This document shows, piece after piece, positions 1 to 8,883 of a DNA stretch of 41,820 bases. Position 1 is the stretch's first letter; the number at the start of each line of letters is the position of its first letter. The position numbers and the translations under genes were made by a program. The stretch lies in assembly GCA_022361455.1 (NCBI GenBank), contig JAKSAW010000504.1, forward strand, positions 1 through 41,820, read 5' to 3'. The DNA is from Pseudomonadales bacterium. GTDB lineage: Bacteria; Pseudomonadota; Gammaproteobacteria; Pseudomonadales; Ketobacteraceae. The notes below the pieces were generated by a model that searched no databases, had not been told where the DNA came from, and worked only from the letters and a program-made list of their open reading frames with translations.

Positions 1-29
1 ATAGTTAAAGATACAATTAACGCTTCCAT
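1..29 (-). CDS. pntAB: NAD(P) transhydrogenase alpha subunit part 2, N-terminus only
   Basis: Only the first nine codons and part of a tenth lie in the window; the gene continues beyond position 1. The readable start is M-E-A-L-I-V-S-L-T, which resembles the start of the small membrane subunit of split-type proton-translocating transhydrogenases. The ATG (29-27) lies two bases after the pntAA stop codon, and a strong AGGAGG ribosome-binding site sits inside the end of pntAA. The two genes are therefore translationally close-coupled. The call rests mostly on position, because only about ten residues are visible. Confidence 0.75.
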
Positions 30-31
30 GA

Positions 32-1192
32 TTACGCGCCTCCTGATTCAGTTGCTGATGGAGGATTGATAGCATCAAGAATCCCTTGGTGCGTCACTTT
101 TCCGCCATCAGTGATCAAGGTAGATGAAACAATTTCGTCTTCCATATTTAGATCTAGCTCACCATCTTTCGCCATATTTAAAAGGTAAGTGGTGATGTTC
201 TTTGTATAAAGCTGCGAAGCATGCACAGGAACACGAGACGGATGATCGACGTAACCAATAATAGTTACACCGTCTTTCCATACTTTCTTGTTCTTTTCTG
301 TGCCTTCCACATTACCACCGCGCTCAGCAGCAAGGTCCACAACCACGGAACCTTTTTTCATCAGCTTTAACATATCTGAAGAAACAAGACGTGGTGAAGG
401 TTTACCTGGAATAGCTGCAGTAGTAATAACAAGATCAGACTGTGCGATCTTGGCTGCCATTTGTTCTTGTTGACGCTTATAGAAGTCATCAGACTGAGCT
501 TTCGCGTAACCACCTTTGTCTTCTGAGCCTTCCGTTTCCAGATCGAACTCAACAAACTTGGCACCCAAACTTTCTACCTGCTCTTTTACTACAGGACGCA
601 TGTCATAAGCTTCAACAACTGCACCTAAACGACGCGCGGTAGAAATAGCCATCAGGCCTGCAACACCTGCACCGATAACGAATACTTTAGCTGGATGTAT
701 AGTACCAGCTGCCGTCATCAACATTGGGAAGTATTGAGGTAATGTCATCGCACCAGAAAGCACACCACGATAACCAGCGATTGCTGCCATGGAACTTAAA
801 ACGTCCATGCTCTGTGCACGAGTAATTCGAGGGATAAACTCCAACGCAAAAGTGCGAACATTTTTCGCCGCAAGCGCTTGAGTTTCTTCTAAGTGGAAGA
901 AAGCGTCCATCATACAGATGAGGTTAGAGCCTTCTTTAATCAATCCGATTTCGTCGCTATCAGGTTGTCTCACTTTGAGAACAAGGTCAGCTTGTTCATA
1001 TAAAGACTTTGCGTCGGCAGCAATGCTAGCGCCCACATTACGAAAGTCTTCATCTTCGTAGTGAGCAGCGTCACCCGCCCCACTTTGAACGACTACATCG
1101 AACCCTGCATCAACCAGTGTTGGTATCCCTGCGGGGATTACTGCCACACGGTTTTCGCCAGGGTAAATCTCTTTAGGTATTCCCACTAACAT
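32..1192 (-). CDS. pntAA: NAD(P) transhydrogenase subunit alpha part 1 (soluble NAD(H)-binding domain I)
   Basis: This 386-aa protein is the soluble NAD(H)-binding component of a proton-translocating transhydrogenase, which passes hydride between NADH and NADP+ using the proton gradient. It has the alanine dehydrogenase/PNT fold: N-terminal G-I-P-K-E near residue 4, the conserved P-R-I-T-R-A-Q-S-M-D stretch at 121-130, and a GxGxxG nucleotide-binding loop (GAGVAG, 174-179). The length matches the split alphaproteobacterial-type PntAA (about 380 aa) rather than the fused E. coli PntA of about 510 aa. ATG at 1192 is preceded by GGAG at 8-base spacing. It is first in an operon running off the left edge into pntAB, presumably followed by pntB. 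Confidence 0.95.
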   Translation of the reverse strand: MLVGIPKEIYPGENRVAVIPAGIPTLVDAGFDVVVQSGAGDAAHYEDEDFRNVGASIAADAKSLYEQADLVLKVRQPDSDEIGLIKEGSNLICMMDAFFHLEETQALAAKNVRTFALEFIPRITRAQSMDVLSSMAAIAGYRGVLSGAMTLPQYFPMLMTAAGTIHPAKVFVIGAGVAGLMAISTARRLGAVVEAYDMRPVVKEQVESLGAKFVEFDLETEGSEDKGGYAKAQSDDFYKRQQEQMAAKIAQSDLVITTAAIPGKPSPRLVSSDMLKLMKKGSVVVDLAAERGGNVEGTEKNKKVWKDGVTIIGYVDHPSRVPVHASQLYTKNITTYLLNMAKDGELDLNMEDEIVSSTLITDGGKVTHQGILDAINPPSATESGGA

Positions 1193-1498
1193 TGATAAAA
1201 CTCCACGTTAAACTCCGAGCTCCTGATAGGAAATTTAAATGAATGTCTCTCTGATAAATCTTCACACTTTTTATTGGTATATTGGAGCAGCGTGTAAGCT
1301 ACCTGCCCGAGACCCCCAACACAACCTTTTTATCTGCAATATTCACTAAATAAATGGTAGCATTCACCGTAGAAATACACAGCACAAAAAACTGTACTCC
1401 AGGGTGTCTTTTTTGTATTTGCGAACCATCCAACCCTTTACTTATCTGCACAGATTCAGTTACATGACTGCCCTAAAAACCCTACAGAAGGACCGCCT
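1193..1498. other. Divergent intergenic region between pntAA and a small membrane-protein gene
   Basis: This AT-rich stretch of about 306 bases must hold the promoters for pntAA (minus) and the 121-aa protein gene (plus). No convincing ORF, RNA gene, long palindrome or consensus -35/-10 pair was found by eye. The only clear element is the GAAGGA ribosome-binding site at 1487-1492 for the plus-strand gene. Confidence 0.6.
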
Positions 1499-1864
1499 AT
1501 GATCACCTATATTTATTGGCTATTTATCACTGCACTCACAATTGGTTCACTCTACCTGCTGGGGCTTCGCCTGCAGCAATGGATCGCCGGCTTAGTGGTT
1601 GGCGGCATCATCATGATTACGGGCTTTCTGTTCTATTACTTCTATTTAGAGCAGATGTTCGTTAAGCGATGGGGAGGCACCATGAGTGTAAAAGTACCCC
1701 AGGGACAACGTCACGTTACTGCGACCTGGAAGGACGACAACCTTTGGATCGAAAATTACGATCCCGTTAATAATGTCTGTATCTTCCAAGAATACTCCCG
1801 GGGCAATGTGTTAGAAGGTAAGGTTGTTATCAAAGATTGCAATCCACTGCACCTTAAACAGTAG
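1499..1864 (+). CDS. Small membrane protein of unknown function (121 aa)
   Basis: I do not recognise this family. The N-terminal half has two hydrophobic segments, about residues 4-22 and 30-50, separated by a short loop with an L-R-L-Q-Q-W motif. The second half (about 55-121) is polar and soluble, with a V-P-Q-G-Q-R-H-V-T-A-T-W stretch and two cysteines (in V-C-I-F and D-C-N-P). A two-helix inner-membrane anchor carrying a small beta-rich domain is the plainest reading. ATG at 1499 has a good GAAGGA ribosome-binding site six bases upstream. It stands alone between divergent pntAA and a FadL-type gene about 230 bases downstream. Confidence 0.7.
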   Translation: MITYIYWLFITALTIGSLYLLGLRLQQWIAGLVVGGIIMITGFLFYYFYLEQMFVKRWGGTMSVKVPQGQRHVTATWKDDNLWIENYDPVNNVCIFQEYSRGNVLEGKVVIKDCNPLHLKQ

Positions 1865-2019
1865 AGTAAACACTTTAAGGCGCGGTGTTTGCAATTCTGG
1901 GCAGTATGTCTAAAAGCATATTGACAGAATTCAAGGTAAAACCGGATCATAGGGCCCTGAATTTTCGATAACAAAAATAATCGAACAAATTCCTCACGGA
2001 AATGCGACGCAAAAGGATA

Positions 2020-2079
2020 CATGCGAGCGCATGAGAAAATTGAAAGAAAAATAAAAGATCACTAGATCAAACAAGATCA
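2020..2079. promoter_or_regulatory. Palindrome and triple AGATCA repeat upstream of the FadL-type gene
   Basis: Two elements precede the FadL-type gene. CATGCG-AG-CGCATG (2020-2033) is a perfect 6-2-6 palindrome. Three direct copies of AGATCA follow at 2056-2061, 2064-2069 and 2074-2079, each containing a GATC Dam site, with the last one 18 bases before the ATG. Either could be a regulator-binding or methylation-sensitive site. No matching regulator is identified, so the functional role is inferred. Confidence 0.3.
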
Positions 2080-2097
2080 GGGACCTCGGGTAACTTT

Positions 2098-3711
2098 ATG
2101 ATGTTTAAACGGCTGCTAATAAGCGGTGCTGCCGCTATGTGTCTTGTGGGCAATGCCCAGGCCCAACTAGGCCAAAACCTGTTTATCGGTAACGCGAAAG
2201 CGTTAGCACTGGGCAATGCGGTAACCGCAGATCCGCCTGGTATCGATTCTATTCACTTCAACCCAGCTGGCTTGGTGAAACTTAAAGGCACCAAGCAGCA
2301 CCTCAAGCTGATTGTGGGTAATGCGGATATTTCTGCAAAGTTTATTGCTGACGATGAATATCTAGAACTCATCGAGGACACCCCAGGGCTTGGCGAAGAC
2401 CCAACCGCCAACACCACCAGCGAAATCGAAAGCTTTGCTGTATATCTGCCCGCCATGGGAATCACAGAGATTCCGGTGATTGCCGCACCACTTGGAGGAC
2501 TTTCCTATAACCCTCCAGGCAGTGACATTACTTTCGCAACGGCAGCTTACGCCCCACTGATCTTGGGATATACCAGGGACGATGATGACCCAGGCATTTA
2601 CTACGGCCGAGAGCTGGGCCTTGCTCGTATCACCTACCTATCTCCCACAATAGGCTGGCAAATTAGCGATTCTCTCTCAGTGGGTGCAGGTATCGCTTTT
2701 TCCTATATGGGTGTTGGTCTGAATTTAGACTACCGAGCAGCCAACTATTTTATTGGCGCCGGCACCTCGCTCACAGAAACCTACTGTAATGCCATAGCTG
2801 GTGAAGGCGGCCCGTTTGCAGGCATTTGTGCTGATGACGCATCAATTAGCCCTTTTGATCGAGTGTTCACTCTCGAAGTAGACCTTGAGGAAGCATTCTC
2901 CCCTACCTTCAACTTCGGCATTCTCTGGGAACCGACCTCTTGGTTTACTTGGGGCTTAGTTTATCAGAGCGAAGCTGCGGACACTTTGGAAGGCGATGTA
3001 CTCGTTGATATAAACCCCGAACTTATCAATTTTATTGGCGGGATTGTTAAAGACGGCGGGCTATTAGAAGCGGCTTTCAATACCTTCTTCAGTGGCATCA
3101 ACCAAGAGTTATTTGTTGATGATGGCAAAATTGAGCGTACTGGCAGCATCGAAATCACCATGCCACAACATATTGCTACCGGCATTAGTGTTCGTGTGCT
3201 CCCAAGCCTAAAAATCAACTTCGATGTTAAGTGGACCGAGACCAGCAAATGGGAAGAATTAGATTTCCGTTTCGATAGCCCTATCGACACGCTAGGTCTT
3301 CTAGGTTTCCTAGAAGGTGTAAGCGGCGACGGATTAACTGTTCCAAGAAAATACGAAGACACAACCAATTGGGCTATTGGATTCGAGTATCAATATAATG
3401 ATCAGCTTGCTCTGCGCTTGGGTTACGAGCCACGAAAATCAGGGATCCCCGATGATAAACGGGATTTCCTGCTGCCATTAGGTGACTTTGATCTTATTGG
3501 GGTTGGCTTCGAATACAAGCTAGACCAAGATCAAATTTTCGATTTTGCTGTTGGCTACGGCAAGATTGATGAATATGTTGCCACCGGAGACAGTACCAAT
3601 GGTAATGATCAACGAGCTGACAATTTCGTTTATAACCCATCAGCCGGCCAAGACGTTCACTACACCACTGAATTTTTATTGTTTGAATTCAGCTACTTAT
3701 CCAACTTCTAG
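2098..3711 (+). CDS. Outer-membrane protein of the FadL/OMPP1/TodX transport family
   Basis: This 537-aa protein begins with a signal peptide ending near A-Q-A-Q (residues 20-23), after which the mature protein starts with G-Q-N-L-F. An N-P-A-G-L motif around residues 56-60 follows D-S-I-H-F, as in FadL-family long-chain fatty acid and hydrocarbon porins. The rest is alternating aromatic/polar beta-strand sequence ending in an aromatic C-terminal residue (L-S-N-F), typical of outer-membrane barrels. It is longer than E. coli FadL (about 446 aa), with extra acidic loops at 70-105 and 290-330. Two adjacent ATGs (2098 and 2101) are possible starts, and neither has a strong ribosome-binding site. 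A strong terminator follows, so it is monocistronic. The substrate is probably hydrophobic but cannot be assigned. Confidence 0.8.
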   Translation: MMFKRLLISGAAAMCLVGNAQAQLGQNLFIGNAKALALGNAVTADPPGIDSIHFNPAGLVKLKGTKQHLKLIVGNADISAKFIADDEYLELIEDTPGLGEDPTANTTSEIESFAVYLPAMGITEIPVIAAPLGGLSYNPPGSDITFATAAYAPLILGYTRDDDDPGIYYGRELGLARITYLSPTIGWQISDSLSVGAGIAFSYMGVGLNLDYRAANYFIGAGTSLTETYCNAIAGEGGPFAGICADDASISPFDRVFTLEVDLEEAFSPTFNFGILWEPTSWFTWGLVYQSEAADTLEGDVLVDINPELINFIGGIVKDGGLLEAAFNTFFSGINQELFVDDGKIERTGSIEITMPQHIATGISVRVLPSLKINFDVKWTETSKWEELDFRFDSPIDTLGLLGFLEGVSGDGLTVPRKYEDTTNWAIGFEYQYNDQLALRLGYEPRKSGIPDDKRDFLLPLGDFDLIGVGFEYKLDQDQIFDFAVGYGKIDEYVATGDSTNGNDQRADNFVYNPSAGQDVHYTTEFLLFEFSYLSNF

Positions 3712-4039
3712 AAAGAAGAGCTAATCAACTCACGTTTCAGCTAAAAGCAGGCCACTCTATGTGTGGCCTGCTTTCTACACCTATTTCTCAAGCCCTTTCT
3801 ATTTATCGCTCCCATTTAAGTTTCAAAAACGACCAACTTTACCCCTTGGCTAAGACATAACGGTACGATAGTCTTGGTTTATCCAAAAATGATTGCTCAC
3901 TTGTACCAAGAGAGCCCTATAAGAACACAACAAAAACAACAAACTTGTCCGGCAAAACCGTAACCATATTGAAACGTTAGTACCAGAAAATTGGCCGGAA
4001 AATTTACTCCTCATGTTTTGAGGATTTGAGGGTGCTTCT
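3712..4039. other. Intergenic region with terminator and phoD leader hairpin
   Basis: The 328-base gap holds the terminator of the FadL-type gene at its left end and, at the right, the leader of the phosphatase gene. A 6-bp perfect hairpin, TCCTCA-TGTTT-TGAGGA (4008-4024), lies just before the GAGGG ribosome-binding site (4028-4032). Its 5' arm could pair alternatively with that site. No ORF or clear sigma-70 promoter was identified in between. Confidence 0.45.
3744..3774 (+). terminator. Rho-independent terminator after the FadL-type gene
   Basis: A perfect 12-bp inverted repeat, AAAGCAGGCCAC (3744-3755) and GTGGCCTGCTTT (3763-3774), is separated by a 7-base loop. The stem is GC-rich, flanked by A on one side and T on the other, and lies 32 bases after the stop codon. 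Confidence 0.8.
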
Positions 4040-5830
4040 ATGCCACACATTCATCGCCGCCGTATTCTTCAAGGAATAGCGCTTTCCGGCTTAGCTAGCG
4101 CAGGTTGCTCAGGGGAATCTAGTTCCAGCTCATCATCAAGCAGCGGATCATCGCGCAACCTTTCTGGTTGGACTAATGGAGGTGAGGGAACTCTGCCAAG
4201 AAAGGGCATCGAGCCACCCGTTGGTTTCAGCTTTCCCATTCGTACCAGCCTACCCTTTGCCCATGGGGTTGCTAGTGGCGACCCGCTTCCTGACCGCGTC
4301 ATTATTTGGACTCGCATTACATTGATTGAGTATCCAGCCACCGATTTGGTGGGTGAATGGCGAATGGCGTCTGATCCCGACATGAAAGAAATTGTGGGAC
4401 GCGGCACCTTCTCAACTCACCAGGGAGTGGATTGGACGATCAAGTTAGATGTGGATGGCTTGTCCCCTTACACCGTTTACTATTATCAGTTCTTTTACGA
4501 TGGTGCTGAATCCTGCATTGGTCGTACTCGCACAGCACCAGAAAGCTGGCAAGACGAACTCCATTTACGCTTTGCCGTCTGTGCATGTTCCAGTTACTAC
4601 TCGGGCCATATGAATGGCTATGGACGCATCGCAGAAAAGAAAGACTTAGATTTTGTCATTCACTGTGGCGATTACATCTACGACTTTCCTGATGAAGACG
4701 AACTCATTCGCATACCCAGCGATAACGACGATGGCGAAACCAACGAAGATTTTCGCAACCCTCTAACTATGAATGAATTACGTCGTCGCTATGCGTTGTA
4801 CCGTTCAGATCCCAACTTATTTCGCGCTCACCAGCAGCACCCATGGCTAATTATTTGGGACAACCATGATATTGGTGGTCGCGATGATTTAACCGATGAA
4901 GAATCCTATCGCGTATTTTGGGAATGGACCCCTTCTCGCCAACCTGATCCAGAAGACCTTTATCGCCGCCACGAACGCTTAAGTTACGGCAGCATGGCCG
5001 ATATTTTCTTTACCGACCGCCATTATCCAAAATGGTATGAAGAAGAAAGCCAAGAAGATCGCACCTATCTAGGTGTTTCACAAAATGAATATTTACGTGA
5101 AGAACTGTTGAACTCCAAAGAAAGAGACGCAGACTGGCGAATTCTCATCAACCAAGCATTCTTCGGTCAGCTTTATTTAATTAATCCACCTAAGGAAGCT
5201 GATTGGTTAGTGGAGAAATTTTTCCCGGGAGTTGATGACGGCATTATTCTTAACGACAATCAATGGGACGGCGCACCACAAGAACGTGCGGACTTCTTAA
5301 ACTTCCTCCAGGAAAACGATATTCATAATAATCTGTTTGTAACCGGCGACATGCATATGAACTGGGCATCAGATTTGGCAGTGGATCCAGGCACTCCTTC
5401 CAACTATAACCCCAGCACAGGTGAGGGTTCAGTGGCAATAGAGTTTGCGCCCTCTTCAATCAGCAGAGGCGGTGCCGACGAAACAATCCGCGGTATTTTA
5501 GGTACTGAATTAGCACTCCTGGCGACAGCAGCATCCACCGTAGCGTCCAACTTTTTATCCACCACTAACCCTAATTGCCAATATTTAGAATGGTCCAATC
5601 ACGGCTACGGCATAGTGGATATGAAGCCCGACCATGTCACATTGGAATTTTGGTGGACCCGCATTCTATCTCATGCCACCACAGAACGTATGGGTGCGCA
5701 GTTGCTGTCGGTGAAAGGCAGCAACCATATCCAGCGGTTAGATGTAATGTCTCCCACCACCCGCGACAGCGAGGCAGATAAGCCATTAGCGGACGAAGTG
5801 CCAATAAATCTGTTGTTCCAAGTAGTATAG
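4040..5830 (+). CDS. phoD: PhoD-type alkaline phosphatase/phosphodiesterase, exported
   Basis: This 596-aa protein of the PhoD family (Ca/Fe-dependent phosphomono/diesterases) probably acts outside the cytoplasm. The N-terminus has a Tat-like H-R-R-R-I-L-Q-G stretch (residues 5-12) followed by A-S-A-G-C-S-G with Cys23, so it could be a Tat substrate and lipoprotein. A serine-rich linker follows at 26-38. A PhoD N-terminal beta domain with A-H-G-V-A-S-G-D-P precedes the catalytic metallophosphatase domain. That domain carries C-G-D-Y-I-Y-D, W-D-N-H-D, N-Q-A-F-F-G and V-T-G-D-M-H-M-N-W as metal and phosphate ligands. ATG 4040 follows GAGGG at 7-base spacing. Phosphate scavenging is the likely role; no Pho box was recognised. 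Confidence 0.85.
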   Translation: MPHIHRRRILQGIALSGLASAGCSGESSSSSSSSSGSSRNLSGWTNGGEGTLPRKGIEPPVGFSFPIRTSLPFAHGVASGDPLPDRVIIWTRITLIEYPATDLVGEWRMASDPDMKEIVGRGTFSTHQGVDWTIKLDVDGLSPYTVYYYQFFYDGAESCIGRTRTAPESWQDELHLRFAVCACSSYYSGHMNGYGRIAEKKDLDFVIHCGDYIYDFPDEDELIRIPSDNDDGETNEDFRNPLTMNELRRRYALYRSDPNLFRAHQQHPWLIIWDNHDIGGRDDLTDEESYRVFWEWTPSRQPDPEDLYRRHERLSYGSMADIFFTDRHYPKWYEEESQEDRTYLGVSQNEYLREELLNSKERDADWRILINQAFFGQLYLINPPKEADWLVEKFFPGVDDGIILNDNQWDGAPQERADFLNFLQENDIHNNLFVTGDMHMNWASDLAVDPGTPSNYNPSTGEGSVAIEFAPSSISRGGADETIRGILGTELALLATAASTVASNFLSTTNPNCQYLEWSNHGYGIVDMKPDHVTLEFWWTRILSHATTERMGAQLLSVKGSNHIQRLDVMSPTTRDSEADKPLADEVPINLLFQVV

Positions 5831-5871
5831 ATTTTTAAGCCCCTAGTTCTCACTGCCCAGCTATGACAAAA

Positions 5872-5892
5872 TGGCCTCCATTCGGGAGGCCA
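5872..5892 (+). terminator. Stem-loop after the phosphatase gene, probable terminator
   Basis: TGGCCTCC (5872-5879) and GGAGGCCA (5885-5892) form a perfect 8-bp GC-rich stem with the 5-base loop ATTCG, 42 bases after the phosphatase stop. There is no long T-run on the plus side, so termination efficiency is uncertain. Confidence 0.5.
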
Positions 5893-5996
5893 ATATTCAA
5901 ACAATTTCCGTCCTGAATTAGCAAAATTCAAACATTGCGTTCGTCTATCTACTAATCCAAACACTAGCGACCACTGAGATCAAAACGATTTACTCT

Positions 5997-8138
5997 ATGG
6001 AAAACACACCTCTACATACGCTGCAAAACGTATTCGGTTACGATCAATTCCGCGGTAACCAGCAAGATATCATCGGTGCGGTTCACCAAGGGGAAGATGC
6101 ATTAGTGATTATGCCCACAGGTGGCGGGAAATCATTGTGCTATCAAATTCCGGCGATTCTCCGACATGGTGTGGGTATTGTGGTTTCACCATTGATCGCA
6201 TTAATGAAAGATCAAGTAGATGCTTTGGCTCAGTTCGGTGTTAGAGCCTCATTCCTTAATTCGTCATTATCATGGGAACAAACTCAAGCAGTCGAGCAAG
6301 CGTTGCTCCACAACGAGCTTGATTTACTCTACGTTGCACCTGAAAGATTAACGCAAGATAAAACCTTACAGCTACTGTCACAAATACCGATTTCACTATT
6401 TGCCATCGACGAAGCCCACTGCGTTTCCCAGTGGGGGCATGATTTTCGTGCGGACTATTTAAAACTGAACTTACTGAAAGAGGTATTTCCAAGCGTTCCA
6501 AGAATTGCTCTGACAGCGACAGCAGACCAACGCACTCAGAAAGAAATTGTCGAGCGCTTAAGTCTACAAAAAGCCAGACAATTTAAAAGTGGCTTTGATC
6601 GCCCCAATATCCAGTACCGCATTACGCAGAAAAATAACGCTCGCTTGCAGCTATTAAAGTTTTTGAAAATTGAACATGCCAACGATTCCGGTGTTGTCTA
6701 TTGCATGTCACGTTCGAAGGTTGAAGCGATCGCAGAGTACCTAAGCAACGAAGGTTTCAACGCACTCCCCTACCATGCTGGCTTATCTGCAGATCTACGC
6801 CAACATCATCAAGAGCGATTTCTTCGCGAAGATAAAATTATTATGGTGGCCACCATCGCTTTTGGCATGGGCATCGATAAACCGGATGTAAGATTCGTTG
6901 CCCATTTAGATTTACCAAAAAGCATTGAAGCCTATTATCAAGAAACAGGGCGCGCTGGTCGTGACGGTTTACCTTCTACAGCATGGCTAGCTTATGGCCT
7001 GCAAGATGTCATTAAGCTGCGTCAAATGCTCGAATCCTCTCAAGGGGATGAAACCCACAAGCGTGCCGAACGTTATAAGTTAGATGCCATGCTTGGCCTT
7101 TGTGAAACAACAGACTGCCGCCGCAAAACGTTATTAAATTACTTCGGCGAACAAGCTCCAGAAAAATGTGGTAACTGCGATGCTTGCCTCACCCCCGCAG
7201 AAACATGGGACGCTACCGAAACAGCCCGCAAGGCTATTTCCTGCGCCTACAGAACTGAGCAACGCTTTGGTGTAAACCATTTAATTGAAGTGCTTCGTGG
7301 CGCTGATAATGAAAAAGTTCGCCAATTCAACCACCACCAAGTGAGCACCTATGGCATTGGCAAAGAGCTTAATGCTAATCAATGGCGCAGTGTATTTCGC
7401 CAATTGGTCGCATTAGGTTATTTAACCGTAGACATCGATGGCTACGGTGCCTTAAAGCTAGATGAAAAGTGTCGCGCGCTTCTCAAAGGTGAAGAAACCT
7501 TAATGTTGCGCAAAGATCTACAACTTAAAGAATCCAGTAAATCCAAACGCGAAAAACATAGCGCTAACTTGAACCCAGAAGACACTCAATTATGGGAAGC
7601 ACTACGCTCGCTAAGAAAACAACTGGCGGACGAACAAGGTGTTCCTCCCTACGTTATTTTCCACGATGCAACGCTTATGGAAATGGTGCGTTTTAAACCC
7701 ACCAGCGATGATGAACTGTTAGCGATCAGCGGCGTTGGAGCCAGCAAATTGGAGCGCTATGGTGAAGCTTTTATCGAATTGTTAGCTGAGCAGCAAGAAT
7801 CAGACTCCGACAACAAACAAGACTATGAGCGCGATGAAGTTTATGCGCTATTCAATGCAGGTATGGATGTAGGCATGATCGCTACGCAGCGAGGCATTAA
7901 AGAAAACGCAGTCTACTTTCACTTATCAGAAGCCATTCGTCATAGTCAGATTTCGTTACGTGATGTGATCGCCTTGCCTGAAAATGCGATCGCAGAAATA
8001 GAAGACTCACTGCTGTGTCAGGATAACTTATTTGAATCCCACTTTACCTATGAGCAAGCCCAGCAAATGCTAGGTCATCAATATCCAGTGGGCATTTTAA
8101 GATGTGTAAGAGCGGCAATACTGGCGGAGCAAGCTTAA
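5997..8138 (+). CDS. recQ: ATP-dependent DNA helicase RecQ
   Basis: This 713-aa 3'-5' DNA helicase unwinds recombination and repair intermediates. The superfamily 2 core shows Walker A (T-G-G-G-K-S, about 41-46), DEAH box (138-141), A-L-T-A-T-A motif III and Q-E-T-G-R-A-G-R-D motif VI. The RecQ zinc module C-x6-C-x(n)-C-G-N-C-D-A-C follows near residues 370-396, then the RQC winged helix and an HRDC domain around 525-600. About 100 extra residues follow HRDC compared with E. coli RecQ (about 610 aa). They form a helical region with Y-x-L-F-N-A-G-M-D-V-G-M-I-A-T-Q-R-G resembling the helicase-associated HTH domain seen in some RecQ proteins. The gene is transcribed toward a PilZ gene only 4 bp away. 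Confidence 0.95.
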   Translation: MENTPLHTLQNVFGYDQFRGNQQDIIGAVHQGEDALVIMPTGGGKSLCYQIPAILRHGVGIVVSPLIALMKDQVDALAQFGVRASFLNSSLSWEQTQAVEQALLHNELDLLYVAPERLTQDKTLQLLSQIPISLFAIDEAHCVSQWGHDFRADYLKLNLLKEVFPSVPRIALTATADQRTQKEIVERLSLQKARQFKSGFDRPNIQYRITQKNNARLQLLKFLKIEHANDSGVVYCMSRSKVEAIAEYLSNEGFNALPYHAGLSADLRQHHQERFLREDKIIMVATIAFGMGIDKPDVRFVAHLDLPKSIEAYYQETGRAGRDGLPSTAWLAYGLQDVIKLRQMLESSQGDETHKRAERYKLDAMLGLCETTDCRRKTLLNYFGEQAPEKCGNCDACLTPAETWDATETARKAISCAYRTEQRFGVNHLIEVLRGADNEKVRQFNHHQVSTYGIGKELNANQWRSVFRQLVALGYLTVDIDGYGALKLDEKCRALLKGEETLMLRKDLQLKESSKSKREKHSANLNPEDTQLWEALRSLRKQLADEQGVPPYVIFHDATLMEMVRFKPTSDDELLAISGVGASKLERYGEAFIELLAEQQESDSDNKQDYERDEVYALFNAGMDVGMIATQRGIKENAVYFHLSEAIRHSQISLRDVIALPENAIAEIEDSLLCQDNLFESHFTYEQAQQMLGHQYPVGILRCVRAAILAEQA

Positions 8139-8142
8139 CAAA

Positions 8143-8421
8143 TTACTCGACGTTTTCGATGAAACGGAGCCCAATACCTACGGGCTCCATACGCACGATT
8201 TCCATGGTGACCAAGGGTGGATCATCCATCACATTTTGAACCTGTCCTTTTAGGACAGTACCAATTTCAGGCAAATCCACATCAACGCTATCAGTAATTA
8301 AAAACACCCCACCCTCGGACACATCTCGGGTCATCACCATGGCTTCGCCGAAGGAATCGTGCCAAATCTTAAATTGCACTTTTAGAGGTGTTCTCTGATG
8401 TTTTCGTTGATTATCGCTCAT
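8143..8421 (-). CDS. PilZ domain protein (92 aa), probable c-di-GMP receptor
   Basis: A single PilZ domain fills the protein. The N-terminal R-K-H-Q-R (RxxxR) motif at residues 6-10 and D-V-S-E-G-G (D/NxSxxG) at about 33-38 are the two c-di-GMP-binding signatures, and both are intact. The protein is short and cytosolic, with no signal or membrane segment. Its gene lies 14 bases downstream of the TM2-domain gene on the same strand, so the two are probably co-transcribed. It converges on recQ with only 4 bp between stop codons. The output partner is unknown. Confidence 0.85.
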   Translation of the reverse strand: MSDNQRKHQRTPLKVQFKIWHDSFGEAMVMTRDVSEGGVFLITDSVDVDLPEIGTVLKGQVQNVMDDPPLVTMEIVRMEPVGIGLRFIENVE

Positions 8422-8435
8422 AATATTTTCTTGGT

Positions 8436-8834
8436 TTAATCGGATTTACCATTGGCCTCAGCGATTTGCTCATTGAGGGTCCAGTAATCATAAAGATAGC
8501 CCAACAAAAACAATCCGCCCGTTAAAAACCAAATTAATGCCGTAATCCATTTCCCCATGTACAAACGATGAATACCGAAAAACCCCAGAAATGTAAGAAG
8601 TATCCAGGCGATCGTATAATCCAAACGGCCTTCGACATATCTGCGATCAGCAGCCCGATCCATACCTGGAATCAGAAATAAATCGATAATCCAACCAATA
8701 CCGCAAAGACCAAGGGTTAAAAACCAAATGGTACCAGTGATAGGTTTTCCGAAATAAAAACGATGCGCCCCTAGGAAACCAAAAATCCAAAGTACATAAC
8801 CAATGACTTTGGAATGGGTATTGTTCTCGCTCAT
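8436..8834 (-). CDS. Tandem TM2-domain membrane protein (132 aa)
   Basis: The protein consists of two successive TM2 modules. The first (about residues 8-55) contains F-G-F-L-G-A-H-R-F-Y-F-G-K-P and ends in G-W-I-I-D-L-F. The second (about 70-120) contains L-G-F-F-G-I-H-R-L-Y-M-G-K-W and ends in L-L-G-Y-L-Y-D-Y-W. Each module is a pair of hydrophobic helices, giving about four membrane segments. The clear internal duplication is the main structural feature. Function of bacterial TM2 proteins is poorly known. The gene is followed after 14 bases by the PilZ gene and preceded by a structured 161-base gap after fklB. Confidence 0.85.
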   Translation of the reverse strand: MSENNTHSKVIGYVLWIFGFLGAHRFYFGKPITGTIWFLTLGLCGIGWIIDLFLIPGMDRAADRRYVEGRLDYTIAWILLTFLGFFGIHRLYMGKWITALIWFLTGGLFLLGYLYDYWTLNEQIAEANGKSD

Positions 8835-8883
8835 ATCGTTACTCCCCCGAGCTATCTCACTTCCTTTAGACCAGTGTTGGACG

